Shown piece after piece: positions 44,001 through 49,701 of a DNA stretch of 49,701 nucleotides; position 1 is the first letter of the stretch, and the number at the start of each line of letters is the position of its first letter. The notes below the pieces were generated by a model. That model did no database searches, had not been told where the DNA came from, and saw only the letters and a program-made list of their open reading frames with translations. The DNA comes from Clostridia bacterium. GTDB taxonomy: Bacteria; Bacillota; Clostridia; Christensenellales; Pumilibacteraceae. Position numbers and translations under genes: made by a program. The stretch spans positions 1 to 49,701 of the forward strand of contig JAGAPA010000051.1 of assembly GCA_017623455.1 (NCBI GenBank), in the 5' to 3' direction.

Positions 44001-44130
44001 AGGAGGTTATGCGTTCAGTACTTGCAGTAAGCTTACAATATACTGTGAGGTAGCAAGAGAGCCTAGCGGTTGGGATAGTAAATGGAATTCTTCATACCGT
44101 CCTGTTGTTTGGGATTATAAGAATAAGTAG
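41014..44130 (+). CDS. Zinc ribbon-TIR-helical repeat-TM-LRR protein
   Basis: 1038 aa. Order: zinc ribbon (Cys5, Cys8, Cys23, Cys26); a helical part; TIR domain ~150-295, starting at Tyr155 (YDIFICYKETE), with the candidate catalytic Glu in GSEYEPVIYSALKSA (Glu208, or Glu206) and APWVRNEW as the late motif; helical repeats ~320-640 built on the motif KADDYKDAKQLLE (four copies, ~60 residues apart); a basic stop (RRKKKQTR) and one membrane helix ~650-670; then 13 BspA-type LRRs to the end. Basic residues before the helix predict N-in, C-out: TIR inside, LRR outside. TIR domains often cleave NAD+ or signal; LRRs bind ligands. A sensor role is inference. Monocistronic. Confidence 0.85.
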   Translation: MSFYCKNCGTELENVDGQKTAVCDFCGMEQTLPTADDPQKLELFAKANDYRIASRFDLAKKQYESIIAQYPDDNEAYWCKLLCVYGIEYVEDSLTEKKLPTCHRTVTESIFDNSEYKLIMSRATAEEKAIYEAEAKEIDRIQKEILAKADKEEPYDIFICYKETEIDGKKRTLDAQHATKIYTYLTEHGYKVFFSRITLKGKLGSEYEPVIYSALKSAKVMLHVTTSAEHTNAPWVRNEWSRFLEFMNADVTKTILPCIAQMGPYELPDELSKFQVAYVTDLDFHENLLLQINKKFGRYVEVKKAEPVTVTPIRSEQSPTQTTNNATIQPLLKRINIFLINSEWEKADEYAEKVLDIEPECGDAYLAKIFAKLRVKSLDEVSDSFDWETDKDYKTAKLYADASLGAKLATFEKKCYYIKALPLFNSDLTVDKNYKKAKELLTKADDYKDAKQLLESLSTRRQEQLDAKILAEKKRNYELALTLISSDLTNDETYEEAKQYLKKADDYKDAKQLLETLPQRKQEQINAKILAEKKRKYELAIPLLKTDLTVDENYKKAVDLLKKADDYKDAKQLLENLPKLRAEQEKAKYYKCALLLLKTDLTDEENYKKAEDLLAKADDYKDAKQLLKKIIAEREGFLRQQRRKKKQTRLFVILSAVLAIIIATVITIICVTDYNARDGLKMQLQGDYYVVTGIDGNAKSSYKIPSTYQGKPVKEIGSSAFSSCDNLTSIEIPDSVTSIGELAFWWCTSLTSIEIPDSVTSIGNGAFWCCDSLTSIEIPASVTSIESSAFSSCDSLTSIEIPDSVTSIGMSVFDSCSKLTSITFGENSKLTSIGSDVFSNCISLTSIEIPDSVTSIGGSAFDSCSKLTSITFGENSKLTSIGYRAFGDCSSLTSIEIPDSVTSIGIYTFYDCTSLASIEIPDSVTSIGSSVFYNCSSLTSIEIPNSVTSIGYRAFSGCDSLTSIEIPDSVTSIEESAFSHCKSLTSIKIPKSVTSIGGYAFSTCSKLTIYCEVAREPSGWDSKWNSSYRPVVWDYKNK
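43180..44035 (+). repeat. LRR-coding DNA repeats (69-bp units)
   Basis: The 13 LRR units share long DNA identity, with TTTAACAAGCATAGAAAT and GACAGTGTAACAAGTATAGG recurring every ~69 bp; two units carry the same inserted block (TTTGGAGAAAATAGCAAG). Low divergence at silent sites suggests recent tandem expansion or gene conversion. Confidence 0.85.
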
Positions 44131-44157
44131 TGATTTTTAGATGTAAACTAAATAAAA

Positions 44158-44194
44158 AGACCTCTGTCGGTGGTTGTACCGTTGGAGGTTTTTG
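44158..44194 (+). terminator. Intrinsic terminator of the TIR-LRR gene
   Basis: ACCTC-CGGT pairs with ACCG-GAGGT, followed by TTTTTG. Confidence 0.8.
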
Positions 44195-44287
44195 TTTTAG
44201 TGGGAATGTGGTTATTTAACTTTCGTTTGGAAATTCTCACGCTTAGGCTCAAGCTGATGTAGGGCGTGGTTGGTGAGGATGATAGGG

Positions 44288-44313
44288 ATTGCCACGCTTA
44301 CGCTCGCAATGAC
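44288..44313. repeat. GTCATTGCGAGCG dispersed repeat
   Basis: On the minus strand GTCATTGCGAGCGTAAGCG-GGCAAT, closely matching 49279-49307. ATTGC and GCAAT can form a hairpin. Confidence 0.6.
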
Positions 44314-44321
44314 GTTGTGTC

Positions 44322-45125
44322 TTATTTATTTGTAACGCTGTTTTTGTCGTTTTTGGGTACACAGCCTAAAAACTTTTTGTATTGGCGGTAAAAGGTGGAG
44401 TAGTCGGAATAGTTACATTGCTCGCAGGCTTGTGTGGGCGTGAGCCCGTTGTTTATCAAGAACTGCGCGTAAAGAATACGTTTTTTGTTTACGTAATCCA
44501 TAAAGCTTATATCAAGATGAGTCTTAAAGGTATGCACTATCCAAGACGAGCTTACGAAAAACTCATCCGCAATTTTTTGCGCGGTAATTTTTTCGGTCGG
44601 GTGCTGATCGATATACTCCAAAATCCGCTCGATGACCTTGTTGGTTTTAAGCGGTTTTATCTCTTTTTCGTCCACAAACACGGACAAGAGCGTGATAACG
44701 GACTTGAAAATCTCCTTTTGCGTTTCCTCAATGTCCGCAATCGTGTTGTCAAGACAAATCTTTTTCCATTCGTCCATAAGCCCGTATATGGGGTGAGTGA
44801 GGGGAATATTATATACGTCGCGCGCGTTTTTGAAAAACTCCTTGCTTATCTTAGGGATAAAGTCCTCAGAAAAATTGAAGACGAATCGCTCGTAAGGAAC
44901 GGATTTATCCACGACTTTAACGCTGTGATACGTAAAAGGCTTGGCGATGAAAAGATCGCCTTTTTTCATTTTGTACACATTACCACCCATAATCATTTGC
45001 ACGTTTCCTTGCAAAAAATACAAAATCTCGTAGGTGTTGTGAATGTGGTTCGCGTAGTCTTTTTGGTCGGGAATTCCCCTAAAAGAATACGACGATTTGT
45101 AGATGTGAATGTTGTTTTCTTCCAT
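44322..45125 (-). CDS. AraC-family transcriptional regulator
   Basis: 267 aa from ATG 45125. Cupin sensor half (NHIHNTYEILYFLQGNVQM, MKKGDLFIAKPFTYHSV) and C-terminal double HTH (ITAQKIADEFFVSSSWIVHTFK, then ACEQCNYSDYSTFYRQYKK). The longer frame to 45155 passes through the promoter: on this strand the -10 TATAAT ends only 9 bases before ATG 45125, so the mRNA would have almost no leader and there is no Shine-Dalgarno. Divergent from the sugar operon at 45253, its likely target. Ligand unknown. Confidence 0.87.
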   Translation of the reverse strand: MEENNIHIYKSSYSFRGIPDQKDYANHIHNTYEILYFLQGNVQMIMGGNVYKMKKGDLFIAKPFTYHSVKVVDKSVPYERFVFNFSEDFIPKISKEFFKNARDVYNIPLTHPIYGLMDEWKKICLDNTIADIEETQKEIFKSVITLLSVFVDEKEIKPLKTNKVIERILEYIDQHPTEKITAQKIADEFFVSSSWIVHTFKTHLDISFMDYVNKKRILYAQFLINNGLTPTQACEQCNYSDYSTFYRQYKKFLGCVPKNDKNSVTNK

Positions 45126-45134
45126 AATACTTTT

Positions 45135-45163
45135 ATTATACACCATATTTGCCAAATTTGCAA
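45135..45163 (-). promoter_or_regulatory. Promoter giving an apparently leaderless AraC mRNA
   Basis: Minus strand TTGCAA, 17 bp, TATAAT; transcription should begin 0-3 bases before ATG 45125. Confidence 0.65.
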
Positions 45164-45204
45164 TAAAATCTGCTTATTTTGCTATTAACTTTTATTTTAG
45201 GCAA

Positions 45205-45213
45205 TGATATAAT
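45205..45213 (+). promoter_or_regulatory. Extended -10 promoter of sugar operon 2
   Basis: TGATATAAT (extended -10) without a good -35, as at activator-dependent promoters; 39 bp before ATG 45253. Confidence 0.55.
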
Positions 45214-45252
45214 ATGTATAATCTCAAAATATATTAAGGAGTAAAATAGAAA

Positions 45253-46104
45253 ATGATAAAACTTTGTGCTTTTGCGGACGAGAGCAGTGGAAAGCTTGAC
45301 GGACAGATTGACGCTCTTCTTCGCAACAACATTCCGTACCTTGAAATAAGAGGTGTGGACGGCAAGAATGTTGCTGACCTTACCGAAGAGGAAGCGAAAG
45401 CGATATACGAAAAGCTGAGCGCAAACGGGCTTGCGGTGTGGTCGATAGGCTCTCCGCTTGGCAAGGTAAACGTGGACGTTAACTTTGACGAATACTTAAA
45501 AAAAGTAGAGCACGTGTGTAAGATCGCAAATATTTTGCAAGCAAAGCAAATCCGTTGCTTTAGCTTTTTCAAGGCGTACGAAAATAGGGAAAAAGTGCTT
45601 GAATATATGAAAAAAATGGTGGACGTAGGCGCAAAATACGGAATATTGATGTGCCACGAAAACGAAAAGGACATCTACGGCGATACGTTGGAGCGAACGG
45701 TGGATATTTTGGATAACGTAAAAGGTCTTGAGTGCGTATACGACCCTGCAAACTTTTTACAGGTGGGCGAGAGCGACAGTAACAAAACGCTTGACGCATT
45801 GCATTCAAGAGCGCATTATTTCCACATAAAAGACGTAATTTCCGCAACGGGCGAGCTCGTGCCGGCTGGCGAGGGTGACGGAAATATCGACAAGCTTGTA
45901 GCTAATATCAAGGACGATAAAGTGCTCACCTTAGAGCCTCACCTTGCCATCTTCGATTCGTACAAGAGTATTGACGATACCGAAATGAAGAATAAGTACG
46001 TGTTTAGTAGCAACGAGGAAGCGTTTGATTGCGCTGTAAACTCACTTAAAAAGATTTTAATTAAAAACGGATACAAAGAAATTAAAGGAGCGTTTGTAAA
46101 ATAA
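45253..46104 (+). CDS. Sugar phosphate isomerase/epimerase-like TIM barrel protein
   Basis: 283 aa, xylose-isomerase-like (AP_endonuc_2) TIM barrel. Metal-site strands visible: IPYLEIRGVDG (Glu), LMCHENEKDIYGD (His/Glu), CVYDPANFLQVG (Asp), YFHIKDV (His) and LTLEPHL (Glu). Such proteins isomerise, epimerise or, in some operons with Gfo/Idh partners, cleave keto-sugars. First gene of the operon; its TAA overlaps the next ATG by one base. AAGGAG sits 10-11 bases from the ATG. Paralogous in fold, not close in sequence, to the next gene. Confidence 0.85.
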   Translation: MIKLCAFADESSGKLDGQIDALLRNNIPYLEIRGVDGKNVADLTEEEAKAIYEKLSANGLAVWSIGSPLGKVNVDVNFDEYLKKVEHVCKIANILQAKQIRCFSFFKAYENREKVLEYMKKMVDVGAKYGILMCHENEKDIYGDTLERTVDILDNVKGLECVYDPANFLQVGESDSNKTLDALHSRAHYFHIKDVISATGELVPAGEGDGNIDKLVANIKDDKVLTLEPHLAIFDSYKSIDDTEMKNKYVFSSNEEAFDCAVNSLKKILIKNGYKEIKGAFVK

Positions 46105-46865
46105 TGAAAGCAGGACTTAATTTATATTCTATAAGAAACCTTATTAAAACGGAAGAAGATTTTCTTGACACGGCAAAAAAGCTTAAGGCTATGGGTTACG
46201 ACTACATTCAGTATTCGGGCGGACCATACGACCCCGAAATGATAAAAAGAGTAAGCGAGGCAAGCGGACTTCCCGTAGTTCTTACTCACGTGCCTATGGA
46301 TAGAATTATCAACGATACCGACAAGCTTATGGAAGAGCATGCGTCGTTTGGTTGCTATAATATCGGTCTTGGCGCAATGCCCGGCGATATTATCGTAGAC
46401 GAGGCAAAGTGCAAGGAAACGATTGCAAAGCTTGACGATGCAGGAAAGAGAATGAAAGAAAAGGGCTTCAAGTTCTTCTATCACAACCACCACATCGAAT
46501 TTTATAAGCATAACGGACAAACAGTTTTCGATTATATGATCGAAAATGCGCCCAATATCAACTTTACCGCGGACACTTATTGGTTGCAGTTTGGCGGTGT
46601 AAATATTTTGGACTATCTTGACAAGCTTAAGGGCAGAATCGAGTGCGTTCACCTTAAAGATTACGGTGTGTTCAAAAGGGATAACTGGTTCGAGCCCAAG
46701 TTTACCTCGGTAGGCGACGGCAATATCGATTTTGTAAAAGTAGTAGCGAAGATGAAAGAGCTTGGCGTAAAGTATTATCTCGTAGAGCAAGACAACGCAG
46801 CGGATTTACCCGACACGCTTGCGCCTATTGAGAGAAGCATTAAGTATATCAACAACAAACTTTAA
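46104..46865 (+). CDS. Sugar phosphate isomerase/epimerase-like TIM barrel protein
   Basis: 253 aa, same superfamily as its neighbour. Metal-site strands: FFYHNHHIEF, FTADTYWLQFGG, CVHLKDYG and YLVEQDNA. Similar proteins appear as YcjR/IolE-like members next to Gfo/Idh/MocA dehydrogenases, where 3-keto-sugars are made and transformed. The start TAATG overlap implies translation coupled to the preceding gene. Expected to be cytosolic and metal-dependent; substrate unknown. Confidence 0.85.
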   Translation: MKAGLNLYSIRNLIKTEEDFLDTAKKLKAMGYDYIQYSGGPYDPEMIKRVSEASGLPVVLTHVPMDRIINDTDKLMEEHASFGCYNIGLGAMPGDIIVDEAKCKETIAKLDDAGKRMKEKGFKFFYHNHHIEFYKHNGQTVFDYMIENAPNINFTADTYWLQFGGVNILDYLDKLKGRIECVHLKDYGVFKRDNWFEPKFTSVGDGNIDFVKVVAKMKELGVKYYLVEQDNAADLPDTLAPIERSIKYINNKL

Positions 46866-46879
46866 TAAGGAGATTAATT

Positions 46880-48046
46880 ATGGAAAAGGTAAGATATGGA
46901 ATTATCGGTCTTGGAAACCAAGGCTCGAGCTATATGTACAATATTTTTGATAAGAACAAGATTGACGGCGCGGTAGTATCCGCGTGCTGTGATAACAATC
47001 CTGCAAAGATCGAGGCAATGAAAGCAAAAACAAGCAATAAAGACGTTGTTTACTTTGCAGATTATAAAGAAATGCTCGATAGCGGACTTGTGGATGCGGT
47101 TCTTATCGAAGTTCCACACTATCAGCACCCCGAAATGGTTATGGAGTGCCTAAAGCGTGATATTCACGTTATTTCCGAAAAACCTGCAGGCGTTTATACT
47201 AAGCAGGTTAAGGAAATGAACGAGTACGCAAAGGACAAGAAAGCGTTGTTTGGAATGATGTTCAATCAGCGTACAAATTGCTTGTATAGAAAAATGAAAG
47301 AAATGATAGCTAACGGTGCTATTGGCGAGCTTCAGAGAGTAAACTGGGTTATCACTAACTGGTTCAGAACTCAACATTATTACGATAGCGGTGCTTGGCG
47401 TGCTACCTGGAGAGGGGAAGGCGGTGGCGTTCTGTTCAATCAGTGTCCTCACCAGATCGACCTTGTTCAGTGGGTAGTTGGCGAAATGCCAATATCGGTT
47501 ACGGCTCACCTTTCATACGGCAGATGGCATGATATAGAAGTAGAAGACGACGTTACTGCTATATTTAAGTATAAAAACGGCGCAACGGGCGTGTTTGTAA
47601 CAAGTACGAGTGAAACGCCCGGCGTAAATAGATTTGAAATTTCGGGAACAAAGGGTAGACTTGTAGCGGAAGAGGGCAAACTTATTTACTACAAGAACAA
47701 GATTGATACATTAGAACAAATCAAGACTGCAACTGAAGGATTTGTCGCACCTAACTTTGAAAAAATCGAAGTGGAAACTGACGGCAAGTACCCACAGCAC
47801 GCAGGAATTATTCAAAACTTTACAAACGCAATCCTTGGCAAAGAAGAAGTGTTTGCGCTTGGTGTAGACGGATACAACGGCGTTGCTCTTATGGACGCTA
47901 TGCAACTTTCCGGATGGAAGAACGGAGCGGAAGTTCCCCTTCCCTTTGACGATGACGAATACCTTGCTATCCTTAACGAGAAGATTAAAACTTCGCGCTT
48001 AAAGGAAGTTGAAGATAAGGTTGCTAACACCGCAGGAACTTATTAA
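46880..48046 (+). CDS. Gfo/Idh/MocA-family oxidoreductase
   Basis: 388 aa. Rossmann start RYGIIGLGNQGSSYMYN, conserved VISEKPAG (Lys-Pro catalytic motif), and the C-terminal substrate helix GGGVLFNQCPHQIDLVQW with the catalytic His/Asp pair. An NAD(P)-dependent sugar or inositol dehydrogenase is expected. AAGGAG ribosome site, 14 bp after the isomerase. The YDSGAWRATWRGEGGG segment closely matches the fourth gene of the operon, so the two are paralogues that may handle successive or reverse steps. Confidence 0.9.
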   Translation: MEKVRYGIIGLGNQGSSYMYNIFDKNKIDGAVVSACCDNNPAKIEAMKAKTSNKDVVYFADYKEMLDSGLVDAVLIEVPHYQHPEMVMECLKRDIHVISEKPAGVYTKQVKEMNEYAKDKKALFGMMFNQRTNCLYRKMKEMIANGAIGELQRVNWVITNWFRTQHYYDSGAWRATWRGEGGGVLFNQCPHQIDLVQWVVGEMPISVTAHLSYGRWHDIEVEDDVTAIFKYKNGATGVFVTSTSETPGVNRFEISGTKGRLVAEEGKLIYYKNKIDTLEQIKTATEGFVAPNFEKIEVETDGKYPQHAGIIQNFTNAILGKEEVFALGVDGYNGVALMDAMQLSGWKNGAEVPLPFDDDEYLAILNEKIKTSRLKEVEDKVANTAGTY

Positions 48047-48127
48047 AAAACGGCATTTGTAACATTTTTTGAGCAAACGTATTCGACTTTTTAAGACAAT
48101 ACGGCTTGAAAAAAGGAGGAAACTACT

Positions 48128-49087
48128 ATGAAATGCGCAGTAATAGGGTTAGGCGTTATAGGAAAAGTTCATTGCGAAATCATACAAGCGCAAGCCGATC
48201 TTGTAGCCGTGTGCGATATCGACGAGAGTAAGTTCGATTTATATCCCGACACTTTGCATTACACCGATTATAAGAAAATGCTAAAAGAGGTAAGACCTGA
48301 CGTCGTGCATATTTGTACACCGCATTACTTGCATACTTCTATGACGGTTTTTGCATTAGGTGAGAATATCAACGTGTTTTGCGAAAAGCCTTTATGTATA
48401 GATAAGAACGATATTTCCAAGATTTTGGACGCGGAAAAACGCTCTAAGGCGATACTGGGCGTGAGCATGCAAAACAGATATAACGCGAGCAACCTTTTCG
48501 TAAAAGAGTACCTAAAAGACAAGAAAATAAAAGGCGCAATGGGTTATATGGCGTGGAATAGAGATATAAACTATTACAATAGCGGAGCGTGGCGTGGTAA
48601 ATGGGCAACCGAAGGCGGTGGCGTGCTTATCAATCAGGCGCTTCACACCTTCGATTTAATGCAGTGGTTTACGTCCTATCCTCAATCTATAACTGCAAAA
48701 ATTTCCAACATCTCGCTTCTCGGTAAAATCGAAGTTGAGGACACCGTTTCCGTTGTGGCGGATTGTGGCGATTATAAGTTCAACTTCTTTGCCACAAACA
48801 GCAACTCAACCAACCTTCCCGTACAAATTACAGTAAGCACGGATCAGGGAAATATTACCGTAATGGACGAAAACGTGCTTGTAAACGGCGAACTCAAAGT
48901 ACTGTCTAACAGCGACAGGTTTTACGGTAAGCATTGTTACGGAAGCGGTCACGAGTTTATAATAAAGGACTTTTACGACTGCATAAAAACGGGCAGAAAG
49001 TTTGCGCTCGACGGAGCGGAAGCTAGTAAGGTTATAAAAATGATACTTGCAACCTACTCTAGCAACGGTGAAGCGGTAAAAATTTAA
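48128..49087 (+). CDS. Gfo/Idh/MocA-family oxidoreductase
   Basis: 319 aa. Rossmann start CAVIGLGVIGKVHCEI, motif VFCEKPLC and catalytic region GGGVLINQALHTFDLMQWF. Shares NSGAWRGKWATEGGG with the preceding gene and is shorter at the C terminus. Strong AAGGAGG ribosome site after an 81-bp gap. Last gene of sugar operon 2. A two-dehydrogenase arrangement suits oxidation of a hydroxyl, isomerisation or cleavage, and re-reduction (inference). Confidence 0.9.
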   Translation: MKCAVIGLGVIGKVHCEIIQAQADLVAVCDIDESKFDLYPDTLHYTDYKKMLKEVRPDVVHICTPHYLHTSMTVFALGENINVFCEKPLCIDKNDISKILDAEKRSKAILGVSMQNRYNASNLFVKEYLKDKKIKGAMGYMAWNRDINYYNSGAWRGKWATEGGGVLINQALHTFDLMQWFTSYPQSITAKISNISLLGKIEVEDTVSVVADCGDYKFNFFATNSNSTNLPVQITVSTDQGNITVMDENVLVNGELKVLSNSDRFYGKHCYGSGHEFIIKDFYDCIKTGRKFALDGAEASKVIKMILATYSSNGEAVKI

Positions 49088-49092
49088 CAACT

Positions 49093-49130
49093 AAACTACG
49101 GAGCAAACTTAAATTGTTCCGTAGTTTTTT
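49093..49130 (+). terminator. Intrinsic terminator of sugar operon 2
   Basis: AAACTACGGA pairs with TCCGTAGTTT across an AT-rich loop and ends in a T run. Confidence 0.85.
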
Positions 49131-49192
49131 ATATAACCCCCAACCACACACACCACTCTCGCTCCCACCAATTGTACGGACGATTCACTCCT

Positions 49193-49357
49193 CGTCATTG
49201 CCAACGCCTCGTCATTGTTCACGCCCCGTCATTGCCAACGCCCCGTCATTGCCAACGCCTCGTCATTGCCCACGCCTTGTCATTGCGAGCGAAAGCGAAG
49301 CAATCTCAATAAAATTTTTCCACGTTGGTCATCTCGACCGTAGCGGAGAGATCTCGG
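49193..49357. repeat. 17-bp tandem repeat followed by REP-like hairpin units
   Basis: CGTCATTG (last copy TGTCATTG) recurs at 49193, 49210, 49227, 49244, 49261 and 49278, an exact 17-bp period. The last copy runs into GTCATTGCGAGCGAAAGCG (49279), a hairpin unit also found at 44288. A second hairpin-type unit, GGTCATCTCGACCG-AGCGG (49328), follows. These explain the 411-bp gap before deoC; nothing else is seen there apart from the terminator and promoter. Confidence 0.8.
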
Positions 49358-49433
49358 TACAACCACTTACCTTTCTTTTGTTGGCGGACGCCTATATTAA
49401 AAAGAAAAAATCAAGGAAATTTACAAAACAGTC

Positions 49434-49462
49434 TTGAAAAATTATACATAATATGATATAAT
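49434..49462 (+). promoter_or_regulatory. Promoter of deoC
   Basis: TTGAAA, 17 bp, TATAAT, 36 bp before ATG 49499; AAGGGG is the ribosome site. Confidence 0.75.
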
Positions 49463-49498
49463 AAAGTTTAACATAAATATATATCTAAGGGGTTTATT

Positions 49499-49701
49499 AT
49501 GGAACTTAAGGAAATACTTTCTAAATGCGACCACACTTTACTTTTGCAAACGAGTACTTGGGAAGAAATAAAGGGGATATGCGACGACGGGATTAAGTAT
49601 AAAACGGCGTCTGTTTGTATTCCACCGTGTTACGTAAAACAAGCAAAAGAGTACGTAGGCGACAAGCTTGCAATATGTACTGTTATAGGCTTTCCAAACG
49701 G
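49499..49701 (+). CDS. deoC: Deoxyribose-phosphate aldolase, 3' truncated by the window end
   Basis: 67 codons are present. [35 protein letters not shown] and CTVIGFPNG match the N-terminal third of DeoC class I aldolases (DHT-L, SVC--P-YV, TVIGFP-G). It splits 2-deoxyribose-5-phosphate to glyceraldehyde-3-phosphate and acetaldehyde in nucleoside breakdown. The catalytic Lys lies beyond the window, so activity cannot be judged. Confidence 0.87.
   Translation, partial: MELKEILSKCDHTLLLQTSTWEEIKGICDDGIKYKTASVCIPPCYVKQAKEYVGDKLAICTVIGFPN

Noticed and set aside
49114-49437. 107-codon frame after sugar operon 2
   Set aside because: Its translation is the 17-bp tandem repeat read through; it also overlaps the operon terminator and lacks a ribosome site.

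Overview
The window looks like a chromosomal segment of a gut-type Clostridia (Bacillota), probably from an uncultured lineage. Reasons: AT-rich intergenic DNA with consensus sigma-A promoters (TTGACA/TATAAT, 17-18 bp spacers), strong Shine-Dalgarno sequences, an L-box lysine riboswitch, an archaeal-type phosphoglycerate mutase, BspA-type leucine-rich repeat proteins, GH127 and BNR/sialidase-like enzymes, and several AraC regulators beside sugar genes. No rRNA, tRNA, CRISPR array, prophage or intact transposase gene was seen.

Layout. 1-2889: 3' part of a secreted carbohydrate-binding beta-helix protein with a near-identical 210-bp internal repeat. 3033-6477: sugar locus 1, an AraC regulator divergent from a small ORF, a Gfo/Idh/MocA oxidoreductase and a BNR/sialidase-like protein. 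6584-9116: PTS-IIC-type permease and lgt, with two small MITE-like elements at 7921-8116 and 9233-9436. 9749-13756: a 1335-aa LRR lipoprotein. 13757-14533: no gene, but a mirror-symmetric array of mini-hairpins, a terminator-like repeat and three copies of a ~140-bp repeat. 14534-19351: apgM plus a small membrane exporter, then an NDP-sugar dehydratase (FlaA1/CapD type) with uppP. 19561-21532: an NhaC-family transporter under a lysine riboswitch, probably a lysine transporter. 21604-25804: membrane-anchored unknown, murG, an alpha/beta hydrolase and a small membrane protein. 25994-26224: a second mirror-symmetric hairpin array. 26441-32500: topoisomerase IV parE-parC and an ABC-F ATPase. 32641-37699: GH127 enzyme divergent from an AraC regulator, then an M1 metallopeptidase lipoprotein and a CwlD-like amidase. 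37886-40809: zinc-ribbon membrane protein, transketolase, C_GCAxxG_C_C protein. 41014-44130: a zinc ribbon-TIR-helical repeat-TM-LRR protein. 44322-49087: sugar locus 2, an AraC regulator (apparently leaderless) divergent from two TIM-barrel isomerases/epimerases and two Gfo/Idh/MocA oxidoreductases. 49499-end: start of deoC.

Two themes stand out. The first is glycan use: three AraC-controlled loci with oxidoreductase/isomerase pairs and glycoside-active enzymes, plus surface LRR and carbohydrate-binding proteins. The second is cell-envelope synthesis and turnover (uppP, murG, lgt, NDP-sugar dehydratase, amidase).

The most unusual items are (a) the TIR/LRR single-pass protein, which resembles a Toll-like receptor in inverted order, with TIR predicted inside and LRR outside; (b) two unrelated-sequence but same-design mirror arrays of mini-hairpins, with separators AGTGAAGTT/AACTTCACT and GCGATAT/ATATCGC; and (c) the lysine riboswitch, whose P1 strand can pair with the terminator. 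All functions are inferred from reading the sequence; no database search was run.
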